This document shows positions 34,483-46,419 of a stretch of DNA of 64,000 bases, piece by piece. A model generated the notes under the pieces. It saw nothing but the letters and a program-made list of their open reading frames with translations, was not told where the DNA came from and did not search any database. Source of the DNA: Malania oleifera (Eukaryota; Streptophyta; Magnoliopsida; Santalales; Ximeniaceae); contig NC_080420.1 in assembly GCF_029873635.1 (NCBI RefSeq), positions 52,095,457-52,159,456 on the forward strand. The letters run 5' to 3'. Both the position numbers and the translations under genes were made by a program. Positions within the stretch are counted from its first letter, which is position 1. Each line of letters starts with the position of its first letter.

Positions 34483-36209
34483 TGTTGATTTTTTTAAGTC
34501 CTATCCCTGTTTTGATTATAAAAAATTACAATATCTCATTTGTGAGCTAAATGTATAAACTGGTTTTTATTTCTGTAAGCACAAAATACAAATGCAAAAT
34601 GGAAGCCATGAAGCACTTAAACACACACATCATACGGCGTATTCCATGGATACGAGAAGAGCAAAGCTTGAAGACTTGTGTTTCTTCTCAGCTGTAATGT
34701 TTTTAGGCTTCAATTATGCATGCATATCATTTGATTTGAATTGAAGCTCTCATATGACCTTAGGCTGACCTTAGGCGCTCTATATTTCATGGAAAATAAA
34801 CATACAATTGTGCAAAAAATTATTTCAAGTGTAAAAATCATTTTTGGAATGAAAAAACTTCAAAACAAGTTTTTCAAAAATCCCTTCATGTTTCTTTAGT
34901 CACATTAATGAGCACTTTTCTTGATCAATCCATTCTCACATTAAACATTGTTCAACACAAAAGTTGTGGTATTTCTTCTTAGATTTATTTTGATACCAAG
35001 AACGTTCCATTTGGAGTTTTTTAGAAAAAAGTAATGCCCAAAATACCGAAATGTGTCCGCAGCAGGAAACTCCCTTCATGTTTTTGTCGCCTAAATGATA
35101 AGCGATTTTATTAATAAATCACTTCTTAGCTTAAAATGTTTTCAACATAAAAGTTTGGTGATTTTATCTTAGCTTTCTGCTGATACTATGAAGGTCAAAT
35201 TTGGAGTTTCGTAGAAAACATTATGCCTGAATTACGGAAAGGTGTTTGCAACCTCTCGGGAAAGGCGTAGAAATGGCCATAAAATGGCTAGTTTTCAAAA
35301 TAAATAATATTTTGACGCACCAATGGCCATAAAACAGCTATATCTCTATTTTTCCTATAAATATCAACCCTAAACACTTGGAGAAGTCAAGAGAAACACT
35401 TGGGGAGCACACTTGCATATCTTTTGATTCTTGTTCATTTTTCAAACCCATTTTCTACATCAAATTCTTATTTTCTCCTACTCTTTCTTTTTGAAAACTA
35501 TTTTAGGATAAAATCTTGTGAGTTATTCAAGGAAGCTTGGAGCATATATCCATTCATATATATTTTTTTCAAAGGCTTCTTATACTTGAGGTAATCTTGA
35601 AAGCTTAAGCACATATTCACATTTATGTATCTTGCTTGAAAGTTTTCTTGTTTTTGAAGATCAAACTTTCAATTCTCCTAATTTCATTTTTGAATATATT
35701 TCTTGGAGAAAATTTCTTAAAAGCCTTAAGCATATTTACATTCATATATATTGCTTGAAGGGTTTTCTACCATTTGATATTTTGAAAGGTCAATTTTGAG
35801 AAAATATTTCTCCTACTCATTTATTTGAAAATATTTTTTGGAGAAAAATCTTTGGGTTATTGAAGAGAGCCTTGAGCAAAGTATTCACTCATATATTCTT
35901 TCTTGAGAGGTTTGTCATATTTGATATTGCCAAGGTCAATCATATTTGAGAAAAATTATTTTCCAATCTCTTATTGTTTATTTGAAAAATAGTTTTGAGA
36001 GGAAAACCTTTACTCTATTGAGCTTCAAGTTTTAAATCATTTGAAGAGTGCATATAGATTTTTATTTGTACATCTCAGTTTTGAAAAAGAAATTTCTTAT
36101 ACGCACAAATCTTTATATCATTTGTATCCCTACGGTTTGGGTAGTGAACCGTGCCAGGCGTGGGGTATCGCTTAGAGAGGTAGCTCTGCCTAGAAGGAGC
36201 AGACCAAGT
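34483..36209 (+). mobile_element. LTR C' (truncated copia-type LTR)
   Basis: It starts TGTTGATTTTTTTAAGTCC and matches LTR C (49806 on) closely, through the TATA-bearing part (CTATAAATATC near 35358) and into R/U5 ('GGGGTATCGCTTAGAGAGG', 36160). It stops at 36209 in 'AGACCAAGT' where C continues. The truncation is the right border of duplication copy 1. Confidence 0.85.
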
Positions 36210-36431
36210 ACTTATTTACTACTTTCTAGGCTCCAAATAATATTATTCATTAAGGAAATCTCAAAATAACTCACTTATCCTAATTTTGGGATGTTTTCCA
36301 AACTCCTCAATCCAACAATCAGCTCCAATAGTCTTGTAGAGAATGATCCTACGAACCCCGTGGTGGTTCCGAATCGTCAAATCGGGTCAAATTCGGCTCG
36401 AAATTGAAGAGAGAAGAATGGGAGACTGTTT

Positions 36432-36498
<67 letters not shown>

Positions 36499-36837
36499 GA
36501 GAGTTCACGAGTTCATGCTGAAAAATGACAAACAATAAGACAGGGCCTCGTTGATGAGACACGTGAATTCGTCGATGAGGCACTATAGAGACTTCGTCGA
36601 CGAGAAGATATCTTTGTCGCTGAAACTCAGAGTTCTAAAAATACTCTCTCGGGGTTCCTTCGTCGACGACAAACTGGTGTTCGTCAACAATCTTAGAAGG
36701 ACACTTGTCAACGAAGACAGGACATTCGTCCACGAGGCCTGCTTTTCTTTTAAAAACTCATTCCTTTTTCCCTTATTATCCATTGATCCATTTCATCTAC
36801 TATATTTCCTAATTATTTTAATTTTCAGGTCATTATA
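36210..36837 (-). mobile_element. LTR-G fragment (gypsy-type U3 and leader)
   Basis: A 628-bp piece whose minus strand begins TATAATGACCTGAAAATT, has TCGTCGACGA-type motifs at 36553-36740, and then a CT microsatellite (GA on plus, 36433-36494). Its order matches the first 600-700 bp of LTRs P and Q. It lies exactly at the junction of the two duplication copies and is truncated at 36210. Confidence 0.7.
36433..36494. repeat. (GA)n microsatellite in LTR-G
   Basis: About 31 uninterrupted GA units. It is the longest of the four GA tracts in the window and lies in the transcribed leader position of its LTR. Confidence 0.92.
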
Positions 36838-37157
36838 GTGAGACCTTAAGAATACTAGCACTATCAAAAAGAATATGAAACAATTCTCCACTTTGATGTT
36901 AATATCCAAAAAGAGACAAGTTTTATTTTCTTGAAGGGTTGAAATTGTAGGCAAGGGCATAACTTCATCAAAAAAGAGTTTAAGACTTGTAAGCAACACA
37001 AGCTGCTATAGAACACTAGACGAATTATGTTAGAGAGAGAGTTCCATAATGTCTAAAGAGAGCGACATGGGTGGAAACAACGAAAAAGGCTTTTCAAAAT
37101 GGCGAACCCAAAATTAGGAGAGCTAACACCAAAGCATCAACTTCAAAAGAAGCTTTG
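36838..37157 (+). pseudogene. Ty3/gypsy gag relic (copy 2)
   Basis: 320 bp nearly identical to 32077-32393, including 'CATGGGTGGAAACAACGA' and the same break point before TGTTGAC. Shared stops show that the gag was already dead when duplicated. The last five bases, CTTTG (37153-37157), are the left target duplication of element E. Confidence 0.75.
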
Positions 37158-39180
37158 TGTTGACTTTAGTGCAATCCCAAGAGGGGGGGGGGGGTGAATT
37201 GGAGATTTATAAATTTCTTCCTTGGTCAACCAGTTTAGTAGCAGTATTACGTAACCTAGGGACAATCTAAGTATATATGAAATTGTAGATATGATATACT
37301 AATCACCTTTCAATACATACAACACAATTCTAGTCTTTCCCAATCAAATGCAATACTGTGCCAATGAGATATGCAGTATATTCAACAAGGAAATTAAATC
37401 ATGCACAAATCAGAATGTAATGTAGGAAATGCAAACTTGACACAGAATATGATATCGGGGTTCGGCCAATCCTGCCTACGTCCCCGCCTTGGTCCACAAG
37501 CATAATGATTCCACTAAGGGCTCACTTCATGGGTGAAGCGGCACCATTTACAATACCTTACTAGGATGGTGCACCTAACTTTCTTAACCGAGTCAAGGCC
37601 AATTCGAGGCTTTTACCAAGGCATGTCTCCCTCTTTAGACCCACGCCTGTAATACAATAATTAATATGATTTTTTCATACAAATAAAGTGCTTTTACACA
37701 AGCAAAGATATACCACAATAAAGTCCAGATAATAATTCAAGCACAGATGATAGTAAATATGCTCAGTGCCAATAACGTGTGCTAAACACTCAATCTGATG
37801 TAAATGTACAATCAAGACCTAGAGTGTATTTCCCAACAATCTTTGAAAAAAAGTATCAATGAAAATCAATCACAGTAAGTTTCAAAGAGTTCCAAGAAGT
37901 CTATTTAAAATATCTCAGAAATTATTTTCTCAAAATAATAGTTCAAGAGATATTTGAAAAATAAATAAGCTTGTGAAAATCACAAGCTTGATGAGTCTTG
38001 CAACAATGATGCAAAGACTCACTGGCTACGAAGGTTTTCCCAAACAAAGATTTATTAGTTAAATCAGGGGGAAAAACCCAAACTAAAACTCTCAATCAAA
38101 AACAATAATGCAATCAATAACAAGGAGAGTTTAAGCTACTAGAATCACTCAAGAACACTCTTAGGAAGTTGGATTTATCGAAGGAATGACAAATAAAGAG
38201 TGTATGGGCTTTGTATGTAAAAAATATGCACTTGAGAATTGATAGGATTTTTGGCTAATTGAAAAATGCTAATCTCCCTTAATTTTTGCAAATGAACCCA
38301 TATATATAGAGATGACCCAAATTATAACTTTTGGGGACACATAGGGAATTATTAAAATTTTTTTCAAAGTATTTAAGAAATTAACCCTATTTTACCCTAA
38401 TTAACTGTGGTACAAATTTGGCCAAGCTGAGAGTTTCGGTCGACTGAGCCATAGGTCTGGTCGCCCAAACATACACAACAGGAAAAGTGATTTTTGAAGT
38501 TCGTGTGCCTATTCAAGGGTTCGACCTACTGACCAAGGCAAGTTTCCATTTTGTCCGAAGTTCGATTGTCTAAACCAAATTTCTGTCTACCGAATTGCCA
38601 AGCTCGGTCGTCTGAGGTGAAAATAAACTATAAGTTCGGGCGCCCGGGGATGATGGAAAAGTAAGCATATGAGTTTGGTTGACCGTGGACACTCAAGTCA
38701 TTTGAGTTCGGTCGCCGAAAGCCACGTCAACTTTTTGACCAACCCACAGTTTGGTCGACTAAGGCAATTTAACTTGTTAGGTTCGGTCGCCCGAAGTCCT
38801 TATGAATTTAGCTTAAGGTCCATTACTTGATTTTAAATTTACCCCCTAATGACATGTGAGCTACAGTGGGATCTTGTGCACTAAGTGTGGGAACCTAAGG
38901 TCAATCTAAGGCCAAACTGAGCATATAGTCATACCATGCGTGACGCAGTTATTACAGAACATATTGCATTACAGTCTAGACTAGAATGAAGAAAATAAAA
39001 AGTACAAATACAAATAAGCATAATCTTCTTCAATCTTCCTTGAGGTCACCATACGTCATCATGATATAATGTTCTTTTCAATTCCTTGCATAGAGTGAAC
39101 CTGCATGCAAGCTCAAGGCAAACATTAGTACCAAGTTTATTTGTCATTATCAAAATGGGGTATGACAAATTATGTCAACA
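37158..39180 (-). mobile_element. Element E 3' LTR (2023 bp)
   Basis: TGTTGACTTTAG ... TATGTCAACA. It matches 47730-49748 and solo LTR E1. Being the left LTR of a minus-strand element, it is the 3' LTR; the polypurine tract lies just to its right. Sense-strand TATA-like TATATATAG near 38300-38311, motif array 38438-38800. Confidence 0.93.
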
Positions 39181-39195
39181 ATCTCCCATTTTTTT
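39181..39195 (-). other. Element E polypurine tract
   Basis: The minus strand reads AAAAAAATGGGAGAT and then the LTR start TGTTGAC. The form is almost the same as the tract of element B at 6068-6082. Confidence 0.75.
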
Positions 39196-42100
39196 ATGAT
39201 TACAAATATTTTATGCAAAAGTGTGTACAGTCAAGAAAAGCTCCTCCTGACTATATGCATTAAGATAATAAAATGCTCAATTATAATTATTAATGTACCC
39301 AATTTTGTCTCTTCTCCCCCTTTTGGTAATAGCAAAAATGGTCATAATAAAGTGAAAGTATATAGGCAAGGTGTAGAGACCTGAAGAATTATGGTATTTA
39401 AATAATAAAGAGGGAGGAAAAAGGGAATCGAAAAGGGGGTCAGAGCAGGTCCTCGTCGACGAAGTGGCTTATTGGGGTCGTAGACGGGGGTGCGTCCCGT
39501 CAACGAGAAGATACCAAGAGGCTATTTTTCTATTTCCGAATTTCATCAACGAGGAGTAAGTGTTCGTCGACGAACTCCCTTCGTGGCCTCCTCAACGAGT
39601 GTAGCTGTATAAATAGCCTAAACTCGATTTTTCCAGTAGAATTTTCACTTGCAAACTCTCTCTCTCTTCCCTGCTCATCCCCTCTCCCTTCTCTCTAAGA
39701 TTTGGCGCCCATTCTTTGCCAGATCGATGATCCAAAGCCGAACACTCTTAGAGAAGTTCTCTTCAAGTATGCTCGAGTGGATCGTTGGTGGGACTAACTT
39801 GGACTCCAGTCCAAATTTGGGGTAAGGCTTTATATTAAATATTTGGCTTTCTTACAGTTGTAGAAAATGTAGTACTCAAAGAAATACTAAAGTTTTGTTC
39901 AAGAAAATGTTGTTTTCAGGGTATTGAAAGGGAAACCCTTCGGGTATAGGCCTAGTTATTATAAGGGCTTTCGAGTAGTTAGGAAAGGGAAATATGTTAT
40001 GCTAAGAATTTTAGTATGATAGTCAGTAGAAATTATATGTTTGACCAGATTATTATTATCCAGATTATAATATATATTTTAGTATAGCAGAAAATACAGA
40101 TTTTAGAACAAGTGAACTTATTTATTTAAATTGTGTGGCATGGGTTTATAGAAAACTAGTATAGTATTTATGCAGTTTACAAATACCATGTTTTACAGTG
40201 TATTAGGTAGAAAATATCATGGAAAAAATATATGTTTTATAAATGATGATTTTCAGTATACATACAGATAGAAATATTACAAAATATTTAGAATACCATG
40301 ATTTATCTATTTTCCATAATACCATGATTTACAGTATATGTACAAAAACATATATTTACAGCATATTTAGAATTCCATGATTTCAGTCAGATAATCAGAT
40401 ATACAGACATTAAATATTCAGCCAGCTATTCATATTCGCACATCAGTTTTACAATGTTTTAGTTATTATAAAATCATGGAAAAAAAGTAATATAGATATA
40501 TCAGTTACATATGTATATAGTATTAGACCCTAATGGACAGATTCAGATAGTAGAGCACGGTACCATAGCTATATTCAGTTCAGAGTGTAACCACATTACT
40601 CAGATAGTATATGGTATTCAGAAGTCGATCGTGCCTTTATTGTGGACAGACTCCCCTTCAGATAAGAGTTGAGGGGGCCGATTTGACTGTCAGAGTTCAT
40701 TTGACTTACCCTGATCGGTCAACCAGGGTAGGTCTCGCCTTCGGGCCGCACAACCATGTCATGAGGGGTTAAATCATGACTTTGAGCTATCCATCTAGGG
40801 AAATTTTCTCAGTTATTATATATATGTATATTCAAGTTTATAGAAACCATAGATATACCTATGAAAATTAGAAGTATTATGTTTATAAAATTCAGAAAAT
40901 TAGTTTATGTTAAGCAGTATAGGTATGAGCTATATTGAAATGTTTATATGTGTTTCGCAGACTCAATTATTTATGGTATTTCCAAATTAGTTTTATAATA
41001 TGAAAATTCACCTGCCAAACACTAGTAGTAGCATATTTCGTCTTACTGGGCATTGTCTCATCCTAGTGATTTAATATTTTTCAGGTGATCAAACTAGGCG
41101 AGCAAATCAGGTTCGCAGGTAAAGGGGACTCCAGTACCGCCCTGACTGTAGGGTGAGTATTTTTGGGTAGTTATCTTGAGTAGTCCCTAGGTCCAGATGA
41201 GGGTATTTTGAGTACTGTTGTGTATGTATATTTTCAGAAATATTTTTGACACTCTGGTATTATATATATTGGCATGGTTGTATGTATTCTGCTTCCTGTT
41301 GTTTAGGTGATTTATTGTGTCTCAGATTCCACGGGTCTTATAGGGTCTGTGATGTTGGTTTGATTTATATCAAAGGTATCAAAGGAGTAAAAGTGTTAAA
41401 ATAAAGTTTTTAAAAAGTGTAAGAGAAAAAAAAAAAAAAAAAAAATAGGTCGTTACACAAGGCATTGAGTATGAATCATTTAAATACAAAATATGGTTGG
41501 GAAGATTTTTAGAAACTTTTGGCAACATGCCATTTGAAAATAGAGCATTTTCCTAAAAATATTTGTACCTAAGTGACTTATTTGAGTTCAACCAATAATA
41601 TATAGCAATTTATATCAACTCAAATAGTCCAGTATAACTCAATCTAAGAAGTCAAGTCAAAGATATAATATGATCAAGTAGCACACAATGACTGAAATAT
41701 ATTCTCAGAATAGATAGAGTATAGCGATGAATGATGTGAGATAACTTTTAATATTTCAGAGCCATATTTTTCTAAGTGAAGTGACTCTTCCTCAGATTAT
41801 GCAATCACTTGACCATATGACACAAGTATTTTAAAACTTATAAATACACAACATGACAAAGAATTATTATTTAAGCTCATTTCATGCAAATTTGACTTAA
41901 AAAAAATCCCCCTTTTAAAATAATTAAAAAATATTTTGGGGATACAATTTGCTACAAAAAATTGAATTTAAGTCTAGAAAAAAGATTGAAGTAAACTAGA
42001 AACACAACCTAAGTTTAAAATGCTCAGTTTTTATAAAAACATAGGATGTGTGCAGTGAAATTGGAAAAATTTTGGCAGCATTTCATCTAAAAATATAATT

Positions 42101-42669
42101 TTCCCATGAATACCTGCTTGTTTCAAAACATTTAAATACATACACAAGCTTCAGATATTTCAAATTAATTTGAACTAAGTGCGAGTATCTTAAAATTCAA
42201 AAATAGATTTTGCATGCACATCCAACAATATTTTAGCAAGAGTTTGAAAATTTTGAAAAAATATCAAACAAAAATCTGGCAGCATGCTGTCTGTAAATAG
42301 GACATTTCCCATATAAACCTGTATAAAAAGGATTCAAGAAAATAGTATATCTAGTTTTGAGCATGTGAGAACCTAACATATCTATCAGTAGGTAATACAC
42401 ATCAATTACATCCACCATGCAGGAGGCATCAATCAGGCAAGCATAACAATCAAAGACAATTAACACAAAAAAAAATGCATGCAAGCCATTATATATAGAC
42501 TGAAACCAATCACCACAAAACAGTAAATATATGTATCTATGTGTGAGTGTGGTGACAATGTAAAGAAAAAAGCAAAAATAAAAATTGTATAGTTATTACA
42601 AACCCAGATGAATGTATGTAAAAGATAACATAGATAAGATATAAAAGCAGTTGATCTCCAAGGTCTCCT
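39196..42669 (-). mobile_element. Element E interior downstream of ORF2
   Basis: About 1.4 kb of AT-rich non-coding interior after removing solo LTR M (39372-41457). No RT, integrase, protease or RNase H motif was found in any frame. Small ORFs here (for example 42233-42484) look like chance. Confidence 0.6.
39372..41457 (+). mobile_element. Solo LTR M (2086 bp)
   Basis: TGTAGAGACC ... GGTCGTTACA with exact CAAGG target duplications at 39367-39371 and 41458-41462. TATA box TATAAATA at 39608-39615, TCGTCGACGA-type motifs upstream (39457-39600), CT-rich leader, and a 20-odd base A run near its end (41426-41445). It is the same family as P, in opposite orientation. Confidence 0.93.
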
Positions 42670-45600
42670 CTAGGTCTCTCCATCATCATGCTCATCCTCA
42701 TCATCGCTGCTCACCTCTATCTTCTCCTCACCATTATCCTTATCATTCATCTCCCTCAGGCGCTCACCGAGGATGTGGAAGTTTGCCTTTACCATAGACT
42801 AGAACTTTGAAAACTTGGCATCAAACTCAGAATGCCTCACCTAGAATGAGAAGGCCTGATCCCTAATCTCACTCTGAATAGAAGTCCTAAACTCACCAAA
42901 GGATGCAGTGAGATGAGTGATAGCTGTCATAATATTAGCATTGGATGGCATGTGGGGCTGCTCTTGAGGAACCTCCTGAGGCCCTGGTCCTCTCTTGGGA
43001 TATGGTAGGCAACCACATGTTGCTAGTCAGGTCGTAACCCATCAATTTTAGGATAGTGGAGGAGAAGGTGTCTGTGCTTTTGATCTTCTTCAAAACTGCA
43101 TATGGAGTCCTGGTGACTCTCTTTCTGACAAAAATCCTAGTTAGGATGACCGTGTATGGTAATATGATCCTTTTGCCCACTGTCTTCACGAACATCCACT
43201 TTAGGATCACTCTCGTCAACTCCAGCTTCTTCCTCATAAAGAGGCACCACATTACGAAGCAGTCTAAGTATGAAACATGATCCCTAGACCCAGACTTCGG
43301 TAGGATATTGTACGAGATCAGATAGTGCACTACTTTAGCTTCTAGAGTCAGCATCCTATAGTTGGGGGTGTGACTGAGATCAACCACTAGATTAGACATA
43401 ACCAGATTCATGAAGGTACTTATAGTGAAATCCTGCTCGCTGATCTATGTTGAGACTAAGTTAGCAGTCAAAATCTCCTCTCTCAATATTGAAAGTTTCA
43501 GCTAGATACCCTTTGCCAAACTGTATGTTAGTCTCAAAGACCAGGGAGTAGTATCCCTGGTTGTCCTACCCTATGTTGGCATAAAACAACCTAATAAGGA
43601 TAGGGTATATCCCCTTGGGCTGAAAGCTAATGAACTCATACCACCCTTGAGATCTAAACATATTTAGCACATTATTAAAATGAGTCTGCTTGAATTCAAT
43701 ATTGAGGACTTTACCTAGAATGGGCTCCTTGAGCCTGAAGACTTTCTCATACGTGATCCTCCTCTCTGGTGTAAGAAACCATTGCTCGAGAGCAATTCCA
43801 GATTCAACATACCTTTGATGTAACGACCTATTATATAACTAGGTTTTTTTTATTTTTTATTTTTATACTATGACATTTAACATACTCTGATACGATACTA
43901 GATTAAACTCAATCATCAACCTAAGCAGCGAGAAGCAGAAATCAAATAAACATATCCATATATAATTATATATAATACCAGAGTGCTACAATATTTCCCA
44001 AAATAAAAACATACATGATTGTTTTCCCAGAATACCCTCAACTGGCTAAGATTTTACAAAAATACTCCCAAAATACTCACTCTAATATCAGGGCAATACT
44101 GAGGCTCCTCTGTCTACCAGCCTAGTCCGCTCGTCTACCTGGATCACCTGAAAAATGTTAAAGTAATTGGGATGAGCCAACGCTCAGTAAGATGAAATAT
44201 GCTATTGCTAGTGTGTGGCAAATGAGTTATAATATTATGCAAATCTATTTCTATAAAATCATGTACAACTAGATCTGTAAATACAGTACAAGTAATAGAA
44301 ACAACCACCATTGTTGCTTAACATATTAGTATTTTAAGTTACTATTTAAAATACTTCTAATGTACATAAGTATATTCTCTGTCTCTATAAATCTGAATAT
44401 ACATAATAATAACTAAAAAATTCCCTGTGGATAACTGTGTGTCATGATTTAATCCCTCATGATAGGGTTGTATAGCCTGTAGGCGGGATCTACCCTGGCT
44501 GGCCGACCAAGGTAAACCACTATACTCCCTCGGTCTGATCTGCCCTCCTCAACCCATATCTGATGGGGAGCCTATCCACGTTAGGGCACTATACAATCGA
44601 CCTACTACCACGTATTATCTAAATAGGTGGTTGCACTCTGTAAACTGTATGTAGTTACGGTACCGTGGTCTGTAACTGTATGGTCCAACAGGGTCTGATA
44701 CTATATAATATATTTCTATATACAACTATCTAATTTACCATGATTCTGAAATAACTGTATTAACCATGATACTGAAATAAACTGTAACTGTATCAACTGT
44801 ATTTCTGAACTGTAATCTGTAAGTCGTGGTACTAGAAACCGTATAATCATGGTCTTTTGTAATTACTATAAAATATAACCACTAGCTGTATATTCTGTAA
44901 AACATATCCTGAAAATACTGTAAAACATGTTTATTTACTATACCCATATTCTCAAGCCACACAATAATTTTTGAACATATTATACATAACTGATAAACTG
45001 TATAAATTTCTATCGTGAATATTCATCTGATAAAAATGTATAGCTTATACTGAAACATAGTAAAATTGCCTAGCATAACATATTTCCCTTACCTGATTCC
45101 TGCTAAAATCCCTCTACTGTAACGGGTCCTACACCAGCATGATTCTCCACTCAGCACCTTGAAAACCACATTTTCCAGAACAGAATATCAATATTTCTTG
45201 GCCTACATCATTTCCTACAACTGCCAGAAGGCCAAAAACTGAATAAAGGACCTTACCTTGGATTTGGGATGAATTCCAACTTCGTTTCACCAACGATCCG
45301 CTCCGATAGATTTGAAGAGAACTCCGCTAGGAACGTCGTGGTGGCCTCAGATCGTCGATTCGACAACTGATGGGGCCGAAATAGAAGAGAGAAGAGGGAG
45401 GAGCCATAGGGGTAGAGAGAGAGAGGGTTCATAGCAAGTTTCCTGCGATTAAAATCAGTTTAAAGCTATTTATACTGCGGGATTCGTCGATGAGTGACGT
45501 CATCTCATCGATGAGTCCTTAAGTAATTTCGTCGACGAACCTTACCCTTCATCGACAAAATTTAGAGTAGCCTAAATTCTTCTCTCGGCATTTTCTTGTC

Positions 45601-45823
45601 GACGAGGTCCTGAAGAACCCTTGTCGATGAACCCCTGTATTCATCGACGAGGCTTGGAAATTTCTTGAAATTTTTATTACCTCTAAAGTGCAATGTCGTC
45701 GACGAACGCGGAGCGTTCGTCAATGAAGTTTACTGTCTCCTTCTGTTCTTATTTCCATTTTCCTCCCTCTTTATTATTAAACTACTATTATTCCTCGGGT
45801 CACTACATTTGATCTCTCGACAT
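42670..45823 (-). pseudogene. Element E ORF2, Transposase_32-like, split by LTR P
   Basis: The ORF starts at ATG 45823 (MSRDQ), is cut after codon 5 by LTR P, and resumes at 43813 (RYVESGIALEQW). The best conserved part, 42935-43411, contains 'VHYLISYNILPKSGSRDHVS', then 'WCLFMRKKLEL' and 'ILPYTVILTRIF', which I recognise as the plant Transposase_32 (putative plant transposon protein) pattern. The tail (to TAG at 42670-42672) is acidic, ending with a D/E-rich run (SSDDEDEHDD). Stops near 42840 and 42810 look like CAG to TAG changes, and frameshifts lie between 43411 and 43700. Intact length would be roughly 380 residues. The biochemical role of this family is unknown to me; the name does not prove transposase activity. 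Confidence 0.6.
43819..45807 (-). mobile_element. Solo LTR P (1989 bp)
   Basis: TGTAACGACC ... GGGTCACTACA with exact TTTGA duplications at 43814-43818 and 45808-45812. On its sense (minus) strand it starts TGTAGTGACCCGAGGAAT, has a TCGTCGACGA-type array at 45485-45730, then TATAAATA (45467-45474) and a short CT leader. It splits ORF2 of element E. Confidence 0.93.
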
Positions 45824-45957
45824 AGCTAGGAGTAGTTTTTTTAAGGAAAAATAGGCTTGGAATGAAAGTGGGGTGCAACTGGAAGAGAGAAAGACTAAGG
45901 AGCTCTCAAGAGAATGGAGAAAATGAAACTGTTTTCGAGGGCAGAAATATATATAAA
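45824..45957 (-). promoter_or_regulatory. TATA-like box and CT-rich leader before ORF2 of E
   Basis: On the minus strand TTTATATATAT (45947-45957) is followed by about 120 bp that is largely pyrimidine-rich ('CATTTTCTCCATTCTC' and 'GTCTTTCTCTCTTCC') and then the ORF2 ATG at 45823. This is the usual layout of a plant core promoter and 5' UTR. The leader does not match the leader of E's own LTR. Promoter activity is inferred. Confidence 0.45.
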
Positions 45958-46330
45958 CCGCGGTTTGGTCGCCTGGTCCAACATTTGGTTGCCCAAACCA
46001 TTATAATCACTCTAGATGTTGAGTCTGTTTGGTTGGCTGAACACTGGGTCGGTTGGTTGAATCTCAAGAGTCTTTTCATGTTCCAACGCTCGGTAGCCCG
46101 AATGAACTTAGTTCATTTCAATTCAGTTGGCTGAACCAGGATTCAATTGCTCAAAAATCAGTTAGGTCACTCAAACCAAGTTCGGTGGCCCGAACTAGTT
46201 TTGAACTAGAATGTTTAGGCACCTGGATGTGGTCAAACATACTGGTCAAACTTCATGTTCGGTCAACCAAATGGTCTAAGCTGAAAATGGTCCAGCTGAC
46301 CGAATCAAGTCAAATTCTCCTATTTTAACT
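45958..46330 (-). promoter_or_regulatory. U3-like motif array inside element E
   Basis: Repeated short motifs such as 'TTTGGTTGCCCAAACC' (45984), 'CTCGGTAGCCCGAATG' (46089), 'GTTCGGTGGCCCGAAC' (46181) and 'GTTCGGTCAACCAAAT' (46257) resemble those in the U3 of E's LTRs (for example 33840-33860). The array sits between gag and ORF2, directly upstream of the TATA-like box. No LTR ends or target duplications border it. Confidence 0.5.
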
Positions 46331-46419
46331 TTTTCTTAATTTGTATGACCCCCTATGATTTAAATACATGACCTAAGGATCATGAAGTCCACCTATTCTA
46401 ACCTATTGACACTTGGATC

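Larger units (their letters stand above)
32077..36209. repeat. Segmental duplication, copy 1
   Basis: The order gag relic (32077-32393), LTR E1, a 52-57-bp spacer (34426-34482), LTR C' (34483-36209) is repeated as 36838-37157, element E, spacer 49749-49805, LTR C 49806-51503. Flanks and insertion points agree to the base, so both derive from one locus that already held E and C. In this copy E has shrunk to a solo LTR. Confidence 0.8.

Noticed and set aside
36343..36528. ORF with a long alternating Arg-Glu run
   Set aside because: It is a translation of the (GA)n microsatellite.
41426..41445. Poly-A run as the tail of a LINE or processed pseudogene
   Set aside because: It lies inside solo LTR M, 12 bp before an LTR end with an exact target duplication; no retrogene sequence precedes it.
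42935..43411. Reading ORF2 of element E as a DNA transposon inserted in E
   Set aside because: No terminal inverted repeats or target duplications border it, and it lies in line with the gag on the same strand, so it is better read as part of E.
46053..46328. Plus-strand ORF of 91 codons
   Set aside because: It overlaps the U3-like motif array and runs opposite to element E; no homology is apparent.
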